A stretch of DNA of 64,000 bases from Bradyrhizobium sp. Rc3b (GCF_900114915.1 NZ_FOUS01000008.1:372001-436000), one strand, 5' to 3'; shown: positions 24,882-35,348, counted from the stretch's first letter. Numbers and translations are program-made. The notes: generated by a model not told the origin, from the letters alone.

Positions 24882-25547
24882 ATGCTTCACGAGGAAGTCG
24901 TCGGCCGTATCCGGGCCATTCTGCTCGACGGCGAAATCCCGCCGGGTGCTCGGATTCCCGAGCGCGAGCTGTGTGAGCGGCTTGAGATCTCGCGCACGCC
25001 GCTGCGCGAGGCGCTCAAGGTGCTGGCCGCCGAGGGCCTCGTGCAGCTGCTGCCGCATCGCGGCTCGCGCGCGGCAAAACTGACCGACAAGGACATGCGC
25101 GACCTGTTCGAGGTCTGCCAGGGCCTGGAGGCCCTCGCCGGCGAGCTCGCCTGCGAACGCATCACGGACGCCGAGATCGACGAGATCGCCGCCGCGCATG
25201 CGGCCATGGTGCTGCATTATCGCGATGGCGATCTGATCCAGTACTATCGCGGCAATCGCGCCATCCACGAGGCCATCGTCACCGCAGCCGGAAATCCCGT
25301 GCTCGCTGGACTCTACACATCAGTAACGGCGCGCATCCGGCGCGCGCGCTACGTCACGCCGATGACGCCGCAGCGCTGGGCGCTCGCCGTGAAGGAGCAC
25401 GACGCCATCCTGAACGCGCTCCAGCGCCGCGACGGCGCCGGCCTCTCCCACATTTTGCGCGCGCATCTCCGCCACAAGCGCGAAGAGGTGTTGCAGGCGG
25501 GCTTTGCCGAGACGGAAGGGACCGATCTCACGCTTAGAATTGCGTAA
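24882..25547 (+). CDS. GntR family transcriptional regulator, FCD (FadR-type) subgroup
   Basis: A 221-residue regulator. The winged helix is at residues 5-70 (GRIRAILLDGEIPPGARIPERELCERLEISRTPLREALKVLAAEGLV), the diagnostic GntR head. A C-terminal all-helical FCD ligand domain follows, with metal-ligand-like His and Asp residues (AAHAAMVLHYRDGD, NRAIHEAIV, EHDAILNAL). ATG 24882 is used because the HTH begins a few residues in; the frame to 24777 runs into the operator region. Divergent from the crotonase-CoA-transferase-tct-pdxA operon, it likely represses that operon until its ligand, perhaps the imported acid or its CoA ester, is present. Confidence 0.92.
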   Translation: MLHEEVVGRIRAILLDGEIPPGARIPERELCERLEISRTPLREALKVLAAEGLVQLLPHRGSRAAKLTDKDMRDLFEVCQGLEALAGELACERITDAEIDEIAAAHAAMVLHYRDGDLIQYYRGNRAIHEAIVTAAGNPVLAGLYTSVTARIRRARYVTPMTPQRWALAVKEHDAILNALQRRDGAGLSHILRAHLRHKREEVLQAGFAETEGTDLTLRIA

Positions 25548-25771
25548 GGCGCAATTCGCGTTGTCCTGGCCGGCGGAGCGCGCGTCCACACGCGGCCGGC
25601 CCGCTGCCGCGACTCGTTCGCGCTCCGCGTGAACCTGCGCACTAATTCCACTTGCTAGCTTGTCGCGGCCGGAGCAGCATACTTCTCTGCCGACCATCGG
25701 CCGCGCGGCCGATCAGGCCGGTGCCAACGCGCGAACAATCGTGCAAAGTAAAAGACAAAAGCGAGGAACGC

Positions 25772-26743
25772 ATGACAATCGATGTCTCACGTCGGTCCCT
25801 TCTCACGCTCGGAGCGGGCCTTGGTGCCAGCGCCATGCTCGGCACCAGCGCGATGGCGCGGGCACCCAAGCTCGGCACCCAGACGCCCTACTGGCACCGC
25901 TTCGTTCTCGGCGATGCCGAGGTCACCGTCGTGTCCGACGGGCCGCTGCCGCTCGGCGATCCCTCTGGAACCTTCACCGGCGTTCCCAAGGAAGAGGTGA
26001 AGAAGATGCTGGCGGACAATTTCCTGTCGCCGGACAACGTCGTGCTCGAACAGAACTCCCCGATCGTGAACACCGGCGACAAGCTCATCCTGTTCGATAC
26101 CGGCATGGGCTCATCGAAGATGTTCGGCGCCAGCACCGGCCGGCAGCAGAAGAGCATGACCGAGGCCGGCATCAAGCCGGGGGACATCGATGCCGTGGTG
26201 TGCTCGCATGCCCATATCGACCATATCGGAGGCATCGTCGACGAAGGCGGCAAGCCGCTGTTTCCGAACGCGCAGATCTACATCTCGCAGACCGATTTCG
26301 ACTTCTGGACCGACGAAGGCAAGCTCGGCAGCCCGGCCAAGGACTTCGTCGTCCACGCCCGCAAGAACCTGCTGCCGGTCCGTGACCGGATCGTATTCTT
26401 CAAGGACGGCCAGGAATTCCTGCCGGGGGTCCAGGCCATCGCCGCGCCCGGTCACACCGTCGGCCACACCATTTTCATGGTGTCGTCGGCCGGCAAATCC
26501 TTTGCCTTCCTCGGCGACCTCTCGCACCATTCCGTGCTGCTGCTCGAGCGGCCGCGCATGGAATTCTCCTACGACACCGACCCGAAGCAGGCGGCGGAAT
26601 CGCGGGTGAAGTTGCTCACGATGCTCGCGGCAAACAAGGTCCCGGTGATGTCGTATCACTTCGCCTGGCCGGGCTACGGCCATGTCGCCAAGGCCGGTGA
26701 AGGCTTCCACTATTATCCCCAGCCGATGCAGATGACGTTGTAG
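25772..26743 (+). CDS. MBL-fold metallohydrolase, secreted (probable Tat substrate)
   Basis: A 323-residue metallo-beta-lactamase-fold hydrolase. The zinc motif is HAHIDH at residues 146-151, with further His in PGHTVGHTIF and the C-terminal SYHFAWPGYGH. A twin-arginine-like leader (SRRSLLTLGAGLGASAMLG) suggests Tat export. Beta-lactamase activity is not implied: the long insertion with DNFLSPDNVVLEQNSP is seen in quorum-quenching lactonase and other subfamilies. ATG 25772 follows GCGAGGAA. It is monocistronic between gntR and the RND operon. Substrate unknown. Confidence 0.88.
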   Translation: MTIDVSRRSLLTLGAGLGASAMLGTSAMARAPKLGTQTPYWHRFVLGDAEVTVVSDGPLPLGDPSGTFTGVPKEEVKKMLADNFLSPDNVVLEQNSPIVNTGDKLILFDTGMGSSKMFGASTGRQQKSMTEAGIKPGDIDAVVCSHAHIDHIGGIVDEGGKPLFPNAQIYISQTDFDFWTDEGKLGSPAKDFVVHARKNLLPVRDRIVFFKDGQEFLPGVQAIAAPGHTVGHTIFMVSSAGKSFAFLGDLSHHSVLLLERPRMEFSYDTDPKQAAESRVKLLTMLAANKVPVMSYHFAWPGYGHVAKAGEGFHYYPQPMQMTL

Positions 26744-26795
26744 GTTCTCGCGATCAGGTCCGGGCGGCGCGCGCCGTCCGGACCATTGATGCGCC

Positions 26796-29700
26796 CTATT
26801 CCGCGGGCTCGGCAACCGCGCCGGCGCCTGAGGCCGCAGCGTCCGCCCGGGCACCGGGGAATATCCGCTTCACCAGCACGAACAGCGCGGGCACGAAGAA
26901 GATGCCGAGCACGGTTGCCGCGATCATGCCGCCGGCGACGCCGATGCCGACCGCGTTCTGGCTGGCCGAGCCGGCGCCCGTCGCCACCGCCAGCGGCAGC
27001 ACGCCGAGGATGAAGGCGAGCGACGTCATCAGGATCGGGCGCAGGCGCTGGCGCGATGCGTGCAGGGTGGCATCGACCAGGCTGCGGCCGGAAGCGATCT
27101 GCTCCAGCGCGAATTCGACGATCAGGATCGCGTTCTTCGAGGCCAGCCCGATCGTCGTGAGCAGTCCGACCTGGAAATAGACGTCGTTGGCCTGATCGAA
27201 CAGCGTGGCCGCGAGCAGCGCGCCGAGCACGCCGATCGGCACCGTTAGCATCACCGCGAACGGGACCGACCAGCTCTCGTACAGTGCGGCAAGGCTCAGG
27301 AAGACGATCAGCAGCGAAATCGAATACAGATACAGCGTCTGGCTGCCGGTGAGCCGTTCCTGGAACGACAATCCGGTCCATTCATGGCCGTAGCCCTTGG
27401 GCAGCTTGGCCATCTGCTCCTCCACAGCCTGCATGGCGACACCCGAGCTGATGCCCTGCCCTGCCTGCCCCTGCAGCTCGACGGCGGCGACGCCGTTGTA
27501 GCGCTCGAGGCGCGGCGAAGAAAAACTCCAGCGATCGGTCGCGACCGCCGAGAACGGCACCATCGAGCCCGAGGCGTTGCGCACATACCAGCGGCCGATG
27601 TCGCTGGTATCCATGCGGAACGGCGCATCGCTTTGCACATAGACCTGCTTGACGCGGCCGCGGTCGATGAAGTCGTTGACATAGGCGCCGCCCCACGCTG
27701 CCGACAGCGTGGTGTTGAGATCGCTGAGGTTGACGCCGAGGGCGGTGGCCTTGGCCTGGTCGACGTCGAGGTTGAATTGCGGCGTGTCGTCCTGTCCGTT
27801 CGGCCGGGCCTGTGCCACGCGCTTGTCCGCCGCGAGCTGCCCGAGCAGCTGGTTGCGCGCCTGGATCAGCGCCTCGTGACCGTTGCCGCCGGTGTCCTGG
27901 AGATAGAGGTCGAAGCCGCCGGCATTGCCGAAGCCGGGAATCGACGGCGGCAGCACCGCGAACACCATGGCGTCGCGGATTTTCATGAACGCCCCCATGG
28001 CACGGCCGGCCACGGCCTGCGCCGAGGCCGCAGGACTCTTGCGCTCGTCGAACGGCTTCAGGCTGACGAAGGCAAGGCCAACGTTCTGTCCCTGCCCTGC
28101 GAAGCTGAAGCCACTGACTGCGAACACGCCGTCCACGGCGTCCTTCTCGTTGTCGAGATATTGGTGCTCGACTTGCTTGATGACATCGAGCGTACGCGTG
28201 GAGGTGGCGCCGACCGGAAGCTGGATCAGCGTCATGATCGTGCCCTGGTCCTCTTCGGGCAGGAACGAGCTCGGCAGCCGCTGGAACAGGACGACCATCG
28301 CGGCGAGGATCGCCGCGAAGGCGATCATCACTCCCGCGATGCGCCTGATCGCACCGCCCGCGGTGCGCTGATAGCCGTCCGCCATGCGGTCGAAGCCGCG
28401 GTTGAACAGGCCGAAGAAGCCGCGCTGCGCGCCATGATGCTTCGGCGGCTTCAGGATCGTGACGCACAGCGCCGGCGTCAGCACCAGCGCCACGAGCACC
28501 GACAGCAGCATCGCCGTGACGATGGTGAGCGCGAACTGCCGGTAGATGATTCCGACCGAGCCGTTGAAGAACGCCATCGGAATGAACACGGCCGAGAGCA
28601 CGACGCCGATCCCGACCAGGGCCCCGGTAACCTCGCGCATGGATTTCTCGGTCGCCTCGCGCGGGCCGAGCTTCTCCTCGGCCATCACGCGCTCGACGTT
28701 CTCGACCACGACGATGGCATCGTCGACCAGGAGGCCGATCGCCAGCACCATCGCGAACATCGTCAGCGTGTTGATCGAATAGCCGGCAAGCGAGAGCACG
28801 CCGAAGGTCCCGAGCAGCACCACCGGCACGGCAATGGTCGGGATGATGGTCGCCCGCCAGCTCTGCAGGAACACGAACATCACGACGAAGACCAGCGCGA
28901 TCGCCTCGAACAGCGTGTGAATCACCTTTTCGATCGACAGCTTGACGAAGGGCGTGGTGTCGTAGGGGTAGACGACGCGGAGCCCCTCCGGCATCGCGGC
29001 GCTGAGCTGGGCGACACGTGCCTTCACCGCCTCCGAGGTCGCGACCGCATTGGCGCCGGTCGCAAGACTGATGCCCATGCCCGCGGCGGGCTTGCCGTTG
29101 TAGCGCGCGGCGGAATCATAGGACTTCGAGCCGAGCTCGACCCGCGCGACGTCGCCGATGCGGACCGTCTGACCGGTCGTGGCCGTGCGCAGGATGATGT
29201 CCTTGAACTGCTCGACCGTCTGCAGGCGGCTCTGCGAGGTGATGGTGGCATTGAGCTGCTGGCCGCCGACGGACGGCAGGCCGCCGAGCTGGCCGGCGGT
29301 CACCTGGGTGTTCTGAGTCTGGATCGCCGCAGTCACGTCCCCAGGCATAAGGTTGTATTTCGCCAGCTTGTCGGGATCGAGCCAGATTCGCATGGCGTAT
29401 TCGGCGCCAAACAACGTCACCTGGCCGACGCCAGCGACGCGGCTGATGGGATCGTTGACCGAGGACGCCACGTAATCGGCGATGTCGCTGGCGGCGAGCC
29501 GGCCGTCCTCGGAGACGAAGCCGAGCACCATCAGGAAGCTTGCCGAGGACTTCACGACCTTGATGCCCTGCTGCTGCACCACCTGCGGCAGCAGCGGCGT
29601 CGCGAGCTGCAGCTTGTTCTGCACCTGCACCTGGGCGATGTCGGCATCGGCTTCGTTGGTGAAGGTCAGCGAGATCTGCACTTGGCCCGTCGAGGTGCTC

Positions 29701-29942
29701 GACGACGACATGTATTGCAGATAGTCGAGGCCGGTCATGTTCTGCTCGATGACCTTGGTCACCGAGTTCTCCGCGGTCTCGGCATTGGCGCCGGGATAGG
29801 TCGCCGTGATCGTGACCACAGTCGGCGCGATCTGCGGATATTGCGCGATCGGCAAGCGCATGATCGCGAGAACGCCGCCCAGCATGATCAGGATGGCGAT
29901 GACCCAGGCGAAGATCGGCCGCTTGATGAAGAAATGGGACAT
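26796..29942 (-). CDS. RND multidrug efflux permease (HAE1, AcrB/MexB type)
   Basis: A 1,048-residue inner-membrane proton-driven pump. The N-terminus [20 protein letters not shown] is HAE1-typical. The proton-relay aspartates Asp407 and Asp408 lie in [12 protein letters not shown], at the same numbering as E. coli AcrB. Large periplasmic porter loops are intact. The adaptor gene ends 5 bp before it and the two form an operon divergent from tetR. No outer-membrane TolC-like gene is in the window, so an unlinked one must be used. Drug range cannot be predicted. Confidence 0.96.
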   Translation of the reverse strand: MSHFFIKRPIFAWVIAILIMLGGVLAIMRLPIAQYPQIAPTVVTITATYPGANAETAENSVTKVIEQNMTGLDYLQYMSSSSTSTGQVQISLTFTNEADADIAQVQVQNKLQLATPLLPQVVQQQGIKVVKSSASFLMVLGFVSEDGRLAASDIADYVASSVNDPISRVAGVGQVTLFGAEYAMRIWLDPDKLAKYNLMPGDVTAAIQTQNTQVTAGQLGGLPSVGGQQLNATITSQSRLQTVEQFKDIILRTATTGQTVRIGDVARVELGSKSYDSAARYNGKPAAGMGISLATGANAVATSEAVKARVAQLSAAMPEGLRVVYPYDTTPFVKLSIEKVIHTLFEAIALVFVVMFVFLQSWRATIIPTIAVPVVLLGTFGVLSLAGYSINTLTMFAMVLAIGLLVDDAIVVVENVERVMAEEKLGPREATEKSMREVTGALVGIGVVLSAVFIPMAFFNGSVGIIYRQFALTIVTAMLLSVLVALVLTPALCVTILKPPKHHGAQRGFFGLFNRGFDRMADGYQRTAGGAIRRIAGVMIAFAAILAAMVVLFQRLPSSFLPEEDQGTIMTLIQLPVGATSTRTLDVIKQVEHQYLDNEKDAVDGVFAVSGFSFAGQGQNVGLAFVSLKPFDERKSPAASAQAVAGRAMGAFMKIRDAMVFAVLPPSIPGFGNAGGFDLYLQDTGGNGHEALIQARNQLLGQLAADKRVAQARPNGQDDTPQFNLDVDQAKATALGVNLSDLNTTLSAAWGGAYVNDFIDRGRVKQVYVQSDAPFRMDTSDIGRWYVRNASGSMVPFSAVATDRWSFSSPRLERYNGVAAVELQGQAGQGISSGVAMQAVEEQMAKLPKGYGHEWTGLSFQERLTGSQTLYLYSISLLIVFLSLAALYESWSVPFAVMLTVPIGVLGALLAATLFDQANDVYFQVGLLTTIGLASKNAILIVEFALEQIASGRSLVDATLHASRQRLRPILMTSLAFILGVLPLAVATGAGSASQNAVGIGVAGGMIAATVLGIFFVPALFVLVKRIFPGARADAAASGAGAVAEPAE

Positions 29943-29947
29943 GACGG

Positions 29948-31150
29948 TTACTGCTCGGCTGCGGCTGCTGCAGGCCGCGCATCGGCCTGCCGCGTCGGAT
30001 TCACGGTGAGGCCGGTTGCGGGATCGACCGCGACCTCCACGGTCTTGACGGGCGCCCCGGGGCGGGCCTTCTGCGTGCCCTCGACGACCAGGCGATCGCC
30101 GGCCTTGGCGCCGGAGCGCACCAGCCAGTTGCTGCCGACATCCTCGCCGAGCTCCAGCATCCGCTGCTCGACCTTGCCGTCCTTGTCGACGAACATCGCC
30201 ACTGCCTGCCCCAGCGGATTGCGCGAGACGGCGCGCTGCGGCACGAGGATCGCAGCCGGATCGACGCCGGCGACGACGCGGGCGCGCACATACATGCCCG
30301 GCAGCAGCGCCCGCTCGGGATTGGCGAAGACTGCGCGCGAGGAAACCGAGCCGGTGCTCTCGTTCACGCTGGCATCGGTGAAACCGTACTTGCCCTTGTG
30401 GCCGTAGGTCTTGCCGCTCTCCATCAGGAGCTCGACCTGCACGCCCTCGGCGGGACGCTTGAGCTTTCCGCTCGCGATCTGGCTGCGCAGGCGCTCCATC
30501 TCCGAGGTCGACTGATCGAGGTCGACATAGACAGGGTCGAGCTGCTGGATCGTCGTCATCGCCGTCGCCTGGCTCGCGGTGACCAGCGCGCCGGGTGTGA
30601 TGCTCGACTTGCCGATCCGGCCCGAGATCGACGCGGTGACCTTGGTGCGATCCAGCGAGATCGCGGCGGTGTCGCGGTTGGCTTGCGCCGCCTTCACGTC
30701 GGCCTCGCCCTGCTTGTAGGCGGCAACGGCATCATCGACGTCCTGCTGGCTCGCCGCGTTGGTCTGCAGAAGCTGGGTCTTGCGCGCAGCCTTCAGCTTG
30801 ACGCTGACGAGCGTTGCCTCCGACCTCTGCACCGCGGCCTCGGCGCTCGCCAGACCCGCCTTGTACTGCACCGGATCGATCTCATAGAGCAGGTCGCCTT
30901 CCCTCACCTCGGCGCCTTCCACGAAGTCGCGCTTGAGCAGAATGCCCGTGACCTGCGGACGGACCTCGGAAACCTGATAGGCGACGACGCGGCCCGGCAG
31001 CAACGTCGAGATCTTCGCTTCCTGCGGTTTCAGGGTCATGATGCCGACCTCCGGCACCATCTGCGGCAATGCCGCTTGCGGGTTCTGCTCCCCGCAAGCG
31101 GCAAGCAGCAGGGCAATCAAGGGAACAGCGCGGACGATCGGGGGGCGCAT
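29948..31150 (-). CDS. RND efflux periplasmic adaptor lipoprotein (AcrA/MexA type)
   Basis: A 400-residue membrane fusion protein. The lipobox is LLAAC ([10 protein letters not shown]), so it is a lipoprotein. The barrel and lipoyl halves are visible ([31 protein letters not shown]) flanking a coiled-coil hairpin ([29 protein letters not shown]). The C-terminal ends in Ala-rich disorder. ATG 31150 opens the lipoprotein signal; the frame reaches 31198 but that part would be extra. It bridges the RND pump to the outer-membrane channel. Confidence 0.94.
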   Translation of the reverse strand: MRPPIVRAVPLIALLLAACGEQNPQAALPQMVPEVGIMTLKPQEAKISTLLPGRVVAYQVSEVRPQVTGILLKRDFVEGAEVREGDLLYEIDPVQYKAGLASAEAAVQRSEATLVSVKLKAARKTQLLQTNAASQQDVDDAVAAYKQGEADVKAAQANRDTAAISLDRTKVTASISGRIGKSSITPGALVTASQATAMTTIQQLDPVYVDLDQSTSEMERLRSQIASGKLKRPAEGVQVELLMESGKTYGHKGKYGFTDASVNESTGSVSSRAVFANPERALLPGMYVRARVVAGVDPAAILVPQRAVSRNPLGQAVAMFVDKDGKVEQRMLELGEDVGSNWLVRSGAKAGDRLVVEGTQKARPGAPVKTVEVAVDPATGLTVNPTRQADARPAAAAAEQ

Positions 31151-31208
31151 GATGACGATCCATGGGTGAGTTGCGGCCCCTCGAGGAGGATCGCGCACGG
31201 AAACATTC

Positions 31209-31226
31209 GGAAACTATTCAGTTTCC
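31209..31226. promoter_or_regulatory. probable TetR operator 1 (GGAAACT-N4-AGTTTCC)
   Basis: A perfect 7-bp-arm palindrome with a 4-base spacer in the gap between adaptor and tetR. A second copy with the same arms follows at 31231. Two sites in the overlapping promoter region are the usual layout of TetR-type efflux control. Confidence 0.7.
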
Positions 31227-31230
31227 ATCT

Positions 31231-31248
31231 GGAAACTTGATAGTTTCC
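31231..31248. promoter_or_regulatory. probable TetR operator 2 (GGAAACT-N4-AGTTTCC)
   Basis: Identical arms to operator 1 with a different spacer, offset by 22 bp, which is two helical turns. Cooperative binding by two dimers on one face of the DNA is inferred. Confidence 0.7.
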
Positions 31249-31332
31249 TTCCCCGAAGTCAAGTGCTAGGCTGCCTGCGCAGCGGCGTTCAAGCAGTCGT
31301 GAAACAGCTCAGATTCAACGGCGGGTGTGTCC

Positions 31333-32001
31333 ATGGCGAGAGAATCCAGAAATCAGAGACGTATTGCTCCGCCGTCGGAGCGGACCAAGCCGGCCGTCAT
31401 CCTTCCCGCCCCCGACGCTCGCATGACGCAACTGCTGGCGGCGGCGAAGGACACCTTCACCAGCAAGGGATTTGCCGCGACCACGATGGACGACATCGCC
31501 GGTGCCGCCGGAATGTCGAAGAAGACGCTCTACAAAATGTTCGAGAGCAAGACCGAGCTGTTTCGCGCCATGCTGCTGCGCAGCCTGCCGGAAGCAGACT
31601 TCGCCGATGCCCCTTCGGAAGGATCACCAGTGATCCGACTTCGAAACATGCTGCGCGAGGCGGCCGACGTGGCGCTGTCGCCTGGCGAGATCGCCCTGCA
31701 GCGTCTGATCATAGGTGAACGTCAGGCCTCGCCGGAGCTGGGGCGCATGTTCGCCGAGGTCATCATGGAGAGCGGCACAGAGCATATCGTCGAGCTACTG
31801 AAGGCCGTTCGCCTGGAGCCTCGTTTCGCAGCTGTGCCGCTCCGCCTCATCGCCGAAATGCTGTTCGGCATGGTGTTCAGCCACGATCATTTCAGGCTGC
31901 TGACCGACACCGGATTCAAGCTCAATCGCCGCGTGCTGGACCGGCGGATCGACCTTGCGATCGCGACGTTCTGTGCAACCGAAGAGGCGCAAGCCTCGTA
32001 A
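31333..32001 (+). CDS. TetR/AcrR family transcriptional regulator
   Basis: A 222-residue repressor. The HTH is in LLAAAKDTFTSKGFAATTMDDIAGAAGMSKKTLYKMFESKTELF; an Arg/Lys-rich N-terminal tail precedes it. The C-terminal ligand domain is helical with no recognised pocket signature. ATG 31333 follows a GGCGGG stretch; a GTG two codons upstream (31327) is possible. Divergent from the RND adaptor gene, it is the likely repressor of the pump and probably binds the two palindromes in between. Its inducer is unknown. Confidence 0.9.
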   Translation: MARESRNQRRIAPPSERTKPAVILPAPDARMTQLLAAAKDTFTSKGFAATTMDDIAGAAGMSKKTLYKMFESKTELFRAMLLRSLPEADFADAPSEGSPVIRLRNMLREAADVALSPGEIALQRLIIGERQASPELGRMFAEVIMESGTEHIVELLKAVRLEPRFAAVPLRLIAEMLFGMVFSHDHFRLLTDTGFKLNRRVLDRRIDLAIATFCATEEAQAS

Positions 32002-32133
32002 TATTCTGGCCCTCCGCAACCCCGGAGTCGGACCAAACAGGTTCGAGGGAGCCCGGGCGTTGCTTGACGCAAATCAACATCCGACCGCTCGCGGCAACAA
32101 TGCTGGCCTACGGAAACTCGGGCGAGCCGCGTC

Positions 32134-33474
32134 ATGGACGATCTCTCGAAAATGGGGATTGATGCCGCCAGGCTGCCGGGCTGGCTGCGCTTCGTGGTGG
32201 TGATCGTGATCGCAGCGCTTGCCGCCGGCGCGAGCCTCGCTGCCTATCGCTGGTACGCCCGGCCCGTGACACTGTCGATCGCAGTCGGATCCCTGGATGG
32301 CGACGCTCCCAGGATCGTCTCGGCGCTCGCGAGCAGGCTTGCCGTCAACAACGCGCCAGTGCGCCTCAAGCTGGTCGAGACCGGCGGGCCCATCGAATCC
32401 GCCGCGGCGTTCTCGTCGGGCAAGACCGACCTCGCCGTCGTGCGCGGCGATGTCGGCGATCTCTCTCAAGCGCAAGCGATCGTCGTGCTCACCGAAGCCG
32501 TCGCCCTGCTGGTGGCTCCGCCGGGATCGGCGATCTCGGATATCGCCGGCCTGAAACGCACGACGGTAGGGGTTGTCGCCGGCGACACGAACCAGAAGGT
32601 GGTCCGCGTCCTCACCAGCGCATACGACCTTGGCCGCGCCAATGTCGTCTTCAAGAACATCGCGATGGACGACGTTCGCCGCGCGCTGGACGCGAAAGAG
32701 GTGCGCACGGTGCTTTTCGTCATGCCGCTCAGCGAGCGGTATCTGTCGTTGCTACGCCGCCTGTTCTCACAGACTGCCAAGACCGCGCCGATTCTGATCC
32801 CGATCGAAAATGCAGGCGCGATTGCGGAGAAGGAGCGCGCCTATGAGAGCTTCGACATCCCCAAGGGAGCGCTGCGCGGGTCCCCGCCAGTTCCCGCGGA
32901 CGACGTCACAAGCTTGCGCGTCGCCTTCTATGTGGTCGCCAAGAAGAGCCTCGACAACGACGTCGTCGCCAGCTTCACGCAGGCCATCACTGCCGCGCGC
33001 AGGGACATCCTGTCGGAATGGCCGGTCCTCGCCCAGTTCAAGGCGCCGGATACCGATGCCGGCGCATATCTCCCGGTCCATGCCGGCGCCGCCGAGTTCT
33101 ACAATGGCAGCCAGCTAGGCTTCCTCGACAAGTGGAGCAACGTGATTTTTCTGGCGCCGATGGCGCTGGGCGCGCTTGCATCGATCGCGGCGGCGCTGTG
33201 GCGGTTTCTCAGGTCGGGCGAACACCAGCCGCGCGAACCGGCACTCGACGCGCTGTACACGCTCGGCCGACAGATCCGCGAGGCCAAAAACGAAACCGAC
33301 CTGCTGGCGATCGAAGACCAGATCGACAATGTGCTTCGTAGCCAGCGCGCGAGATTGGACGGCGACGACAACCCGCTGGATGCTGCCACCCTCAACGTGG
33401 CGGCCCACCGCCTCGAGAACCTCATTCACGAGCGCAGGGCCGTGCTGACTGCAGCGCCCGCCGAGTCGCGGTAG
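32134..33474 (+). CDS. TAXI family solute-binding protein with two membrane anchors
   Basis: A 446-residue protein. The TAXI ligand fold covers about residues 45-330 (TLSIAVGSLDGDAPRIVSALAS, later TTVGVVAGDTNQKVVRVL). Unlike soluble TAXI receptors it has an N-terminal span (LRFVVVIVIAALAAGASLAAY) and a second near residue 340 (VIFLAPMALGALASIAAALW), followed by a charged cytoplasmic tail with a probable coiled coil (REAKNETDLLAIEDQIDNVL). No TRAP permease gene is nearby, so the role may be signalling or partner-dependent transport. ATG 32134 is the natural start. Confidence 0.82.
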   Translation: MDDLSKMGIDAARLPGWLRFVVVIVIAALAAGASLAAYRWYARPVTLSIAVGSLDGDAPRIVSALASRLAVNNAPVRLKLVETGGPIESAAAFSSGKTDLAVVRGDVGDLSQAQAIVVLTEAVALLVAPPGSAISDIAGLKRTTVGVVAGDTNQKVVRVLTSAYDLGRANVVFKNIAMDDVRRALDAKEVRTVLFVMPLSERYLSLLRRLFSQTAKTAPILIPIENAGAIAEKERAYESFDIPKGALRGSPPVPADDVTSLRVAFYVVAKKSLDNDVVASFTQAITAARRDILSEWPVLAQFKAPDTDAGAYLPVHAGAAEFYNGSQLGFLDKWSNVIFLAPMALGALASIAAALWRFLRSGEHQPREPALDALYTLGRQIREAKNETDLLAIEDQIDNVLRSQRARLDGDDNPLDAATLNVAAHRLENLIHERRAVLTAAPAESR

Positions 33475-33484
33475 CAGCGCGCTG

Positions 33485-34204
33485 TCAGCAGCCGAGCCTG
33501 TCGGCGATCCCGCCAAAGTCCTTGGCGACGATGTCCCAATTGCCGGTGGCTTCGAAATCGACCTTCTGGAGCGGACCGTACTCCGTCGGCCGTGCGACGA
33601 ACGCGGTCTTCAGCCCGTTGTTCTGGGCGGCCGCGAGATCGCCGTTGTGGGCGGCGACCATCATCACCTCCTCCGGCTTGAGGCAAAGCAGCTTTGCTGC
33701 GCCGAGATAGGTCTCGGGATCGGGCTTGTAGTGCTCGAACAGCTCGGCCGACATGATGAGGTCCCACGGCAGTCCGGCGAACTTCGCCATGTTGGTGAGC
33801 AATGCGACATTGCCGTTCGACAGCGGCGAGATCACGAATTTCGACTTCAGCCGCGTCAGGCCCGCGACGCTGTCCGGCCAGGGATTGAGGCGATGCCAGC
33901 CCTTGGTGAGATAATCGAGATCGGCGTCGGTAAGGCCTTTGATCGAAAACTGCGCGACCAGCTTCTCCAGCGAGCGGCGGTGCAGATCATCCAGCATGAC
34001 ATAGCCGCGCTCGGGATGTTGCCGCACATCGTCCATCGAGGCCATGTACATGCCGCGCCAGCCATCGACCAGAGCGGTCCAGTCGGCGCTGATGCCGCGC
34101 TGCCTGCTCCACCACATGAAGTCCGAGATCAGGCTGGTGCGCCAATCCACGACGGTGCCGAACACGTCGAACACCAGGGCTTTGACGGCGGAGAGTTCGG
34201 ACAT
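33485..34204 (-). CDS. haloacid dehalogenase type II (HAD superfamily)
   Basis: A 239-residue hydrolase. The nucleophile is Asp13 in VFDVFGTVVDWR, with the type II signature SNGNV and lysine in HYKPDPETYLGA. The acidic motif IV is altered (VMMVAAHNGDLAAAQ) in the way usual for L-2-haloacid dehalogenases. It removes halide from 2-haloalkanoates, but related proteins act on phosphates, so the substrate is provisional. It lies downstream of a repeat element after glpX, all on the minus strand, and convergent with the TAXI gene. Confidence 0.86.
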   Translation of the reverse strand: MSELSAVKALVFDVFGTVVDWRTSLISDFMWWSRQRGISADWTALVDGWRGMYMASMDDVRQHPERGYVMLDDLHRRSLEKLVAQFSIKGLTDADLDYLTKGWHRLNPWPDSVAGLTRLKSKFVISPLSNGNVALLTNMAKFAGLPWDLIMSAELFEHYKPDPETYLGAAKLLCLKPEEVMMVAAHNGDLAAAQNNGLKTAFVARPTEYGPLQKVDFEATGNWDIVAKDFGGIADRLGC

Positions 34205-34227
34205 GGCGCTTCCCGATTATTCTTATT

Positions 34228-34326
34228 GTCATTCCGGGATGCGCTGTTAGGCGCAGGCCCGGAATCCATACTCCCGATCGTGGTTATGGATTCCGGGCTC
34301 GACGCTTTGCGTCGCCCCGGAATGAC
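34228..34326. repeat. intergenic inverted repeat (GTCATTCCGGG family)
   Basis: A 99-bp element bounded by GTCATTCCGGG and its reverse complement, with an inner stem (GAATCCATA). It lies between glpX and the dehalogenase gene. The same ends occur in the 40-bp hairpin at 41121-41160. It may be a terminator or mRNA stabiliser. Confidence 0.7.
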
Positions 34327-34346
34327 GGGCAGTTGTTATGCCCTAC

Positions 34347-35348
34347 TCAGTCCAGATGGAACTTCGCGAGCTCACGATGCTCGGCCTTGATGTAGCGCAC
34401 GGTGCCGGTGACGGAGCGCATCACCACAGTCTCGGTCTCGATCACGCCGTCCTTGCGGAATTTGACGCCCGAGAGCAGCGAACCCGTGGTGACGCCGGTG
34501 GCGGCGAACAGGCAGTCGCCGCGCGCCATGTCCTCGATGCCGTAGATCATCTTGGGATCGTTGACGCCCATCTTGGCGGCGCGCTCGCGCTTCTCGTCGG
34601 AATCGAGGATGAGACGGCACTGCATCTGGCCGCCGATGCAGCGCAGCGCCACGGCCGCGAGCACGCCTTCCGGCGCGCCGCCGGTGCCGAGATACATGTC
34701 GACGCCGGTATTGTCGGGGTCGGCGCAATGGATCACGCCGGCGACGTCGCCGTCGGTGATCAGGCGCACGGCAGCGCCGGTCGAGCGTACGCTCTCGATG
34801 ATGCTGGCATGGCGCGGACGATCGAGCACGAGAACCGTGATGCCGTCGGGCTGGACACCCTTGGCCTTGGCGAGACGGCGGACGTTGTCGGCCGGCGTTG
34901 CATCGAGATCGACGACGCCCTTGTTGTAGCCCGGCCCGATCGCGAGCTTCTGCATGTAGACGTCGGGCGCGTGCAGCAGCGTGCCGCCGTCGGCCATCGC
35001 CATCGTGGCGATCGAGCCCGGCATGTTCTTGGCGCACAGCGTGGTACCTTCGAGCGGATCGACCGCGATGTCGACCTGCGGGCCGGCGTTCAGGCCGACC
35101 TTCTCGCCGATGAAGAGCATCGGCGCCTCGTCGCGCTCGCCCTCGCCGATCACGATGGTGCCCTCGATCGGGAGCTTGTTGAGCTCGCGGCGCATCGCAT
35201 CCACCGCAGCCTGATCGGCCGCTTTCTCGTTACCGTGCCCGCGCAGCCGCGCCGACGACACCGCCGCCCGCTCGGTCACGCGTACGATCTCCAACGTGAG
35301 GATGCGCTCGAGCAATGCGTGCGGGGGGACTGAAATATGGGTCGACAT
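34347..35348 (-). CDS. glpX: class II fructose-1,6-bisphosphatase (GlpX)
   Basis: Dephosphorylates fructose 1,6-bisphosphate in gluconeogenesis and the Calvin cycle; some also hydrolyse sedoheptulose bisphosphate. The 333-residue protein has the metal-binding GEGERDEAPML and DPLEGTTLCAKN motifs and the later GAPEGVLAA. ATG 35348 opens the family N-terminus (THISVPPHALLERILTLE); the upstream extension is not used. Same strand and downstream of hom, it fits the hom-glpX block seen in many Rhizobiales. Confidence 0.95.
   Translation of the reverse strand: MSTHISVPPHALLERILTLEIVRVTERAAVSSARLRGHGNEKAADQAAVDAMRRELNKLPIEGTIVIGEGERDEAPMLFIGEKVGLNAGPQVDIAVDPLEGTTLCAKNMPGSIATMAMADGGTLLHAPDVYMQKLAIGPGYNKGVVDLDATPADNVRRLAKAKGVQPDGITVLVLDRPRHASIIESVRSTGAAVRLITDGDVAGVIHCADPDNTGVDMYLGTGGAPEGVLAAVALRCIGGQMQCRLILDSDEKRERAAKMGVNDPKMIYGIEDMARGDCLFAATGVTTGSLLSGVKFRKDGVIETETVVMRSVTGTVRYIKAEHRELAKFHLD

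Noticed and set aside
27384-30407. Long plus-strand open frame (1,007 codons) opposite the RND genes
   Set aside because: It is antisense to two intact efflux genes, its product is rich in Arg/His/Asp with no domain, and such frames are expected in high-GC DNA.
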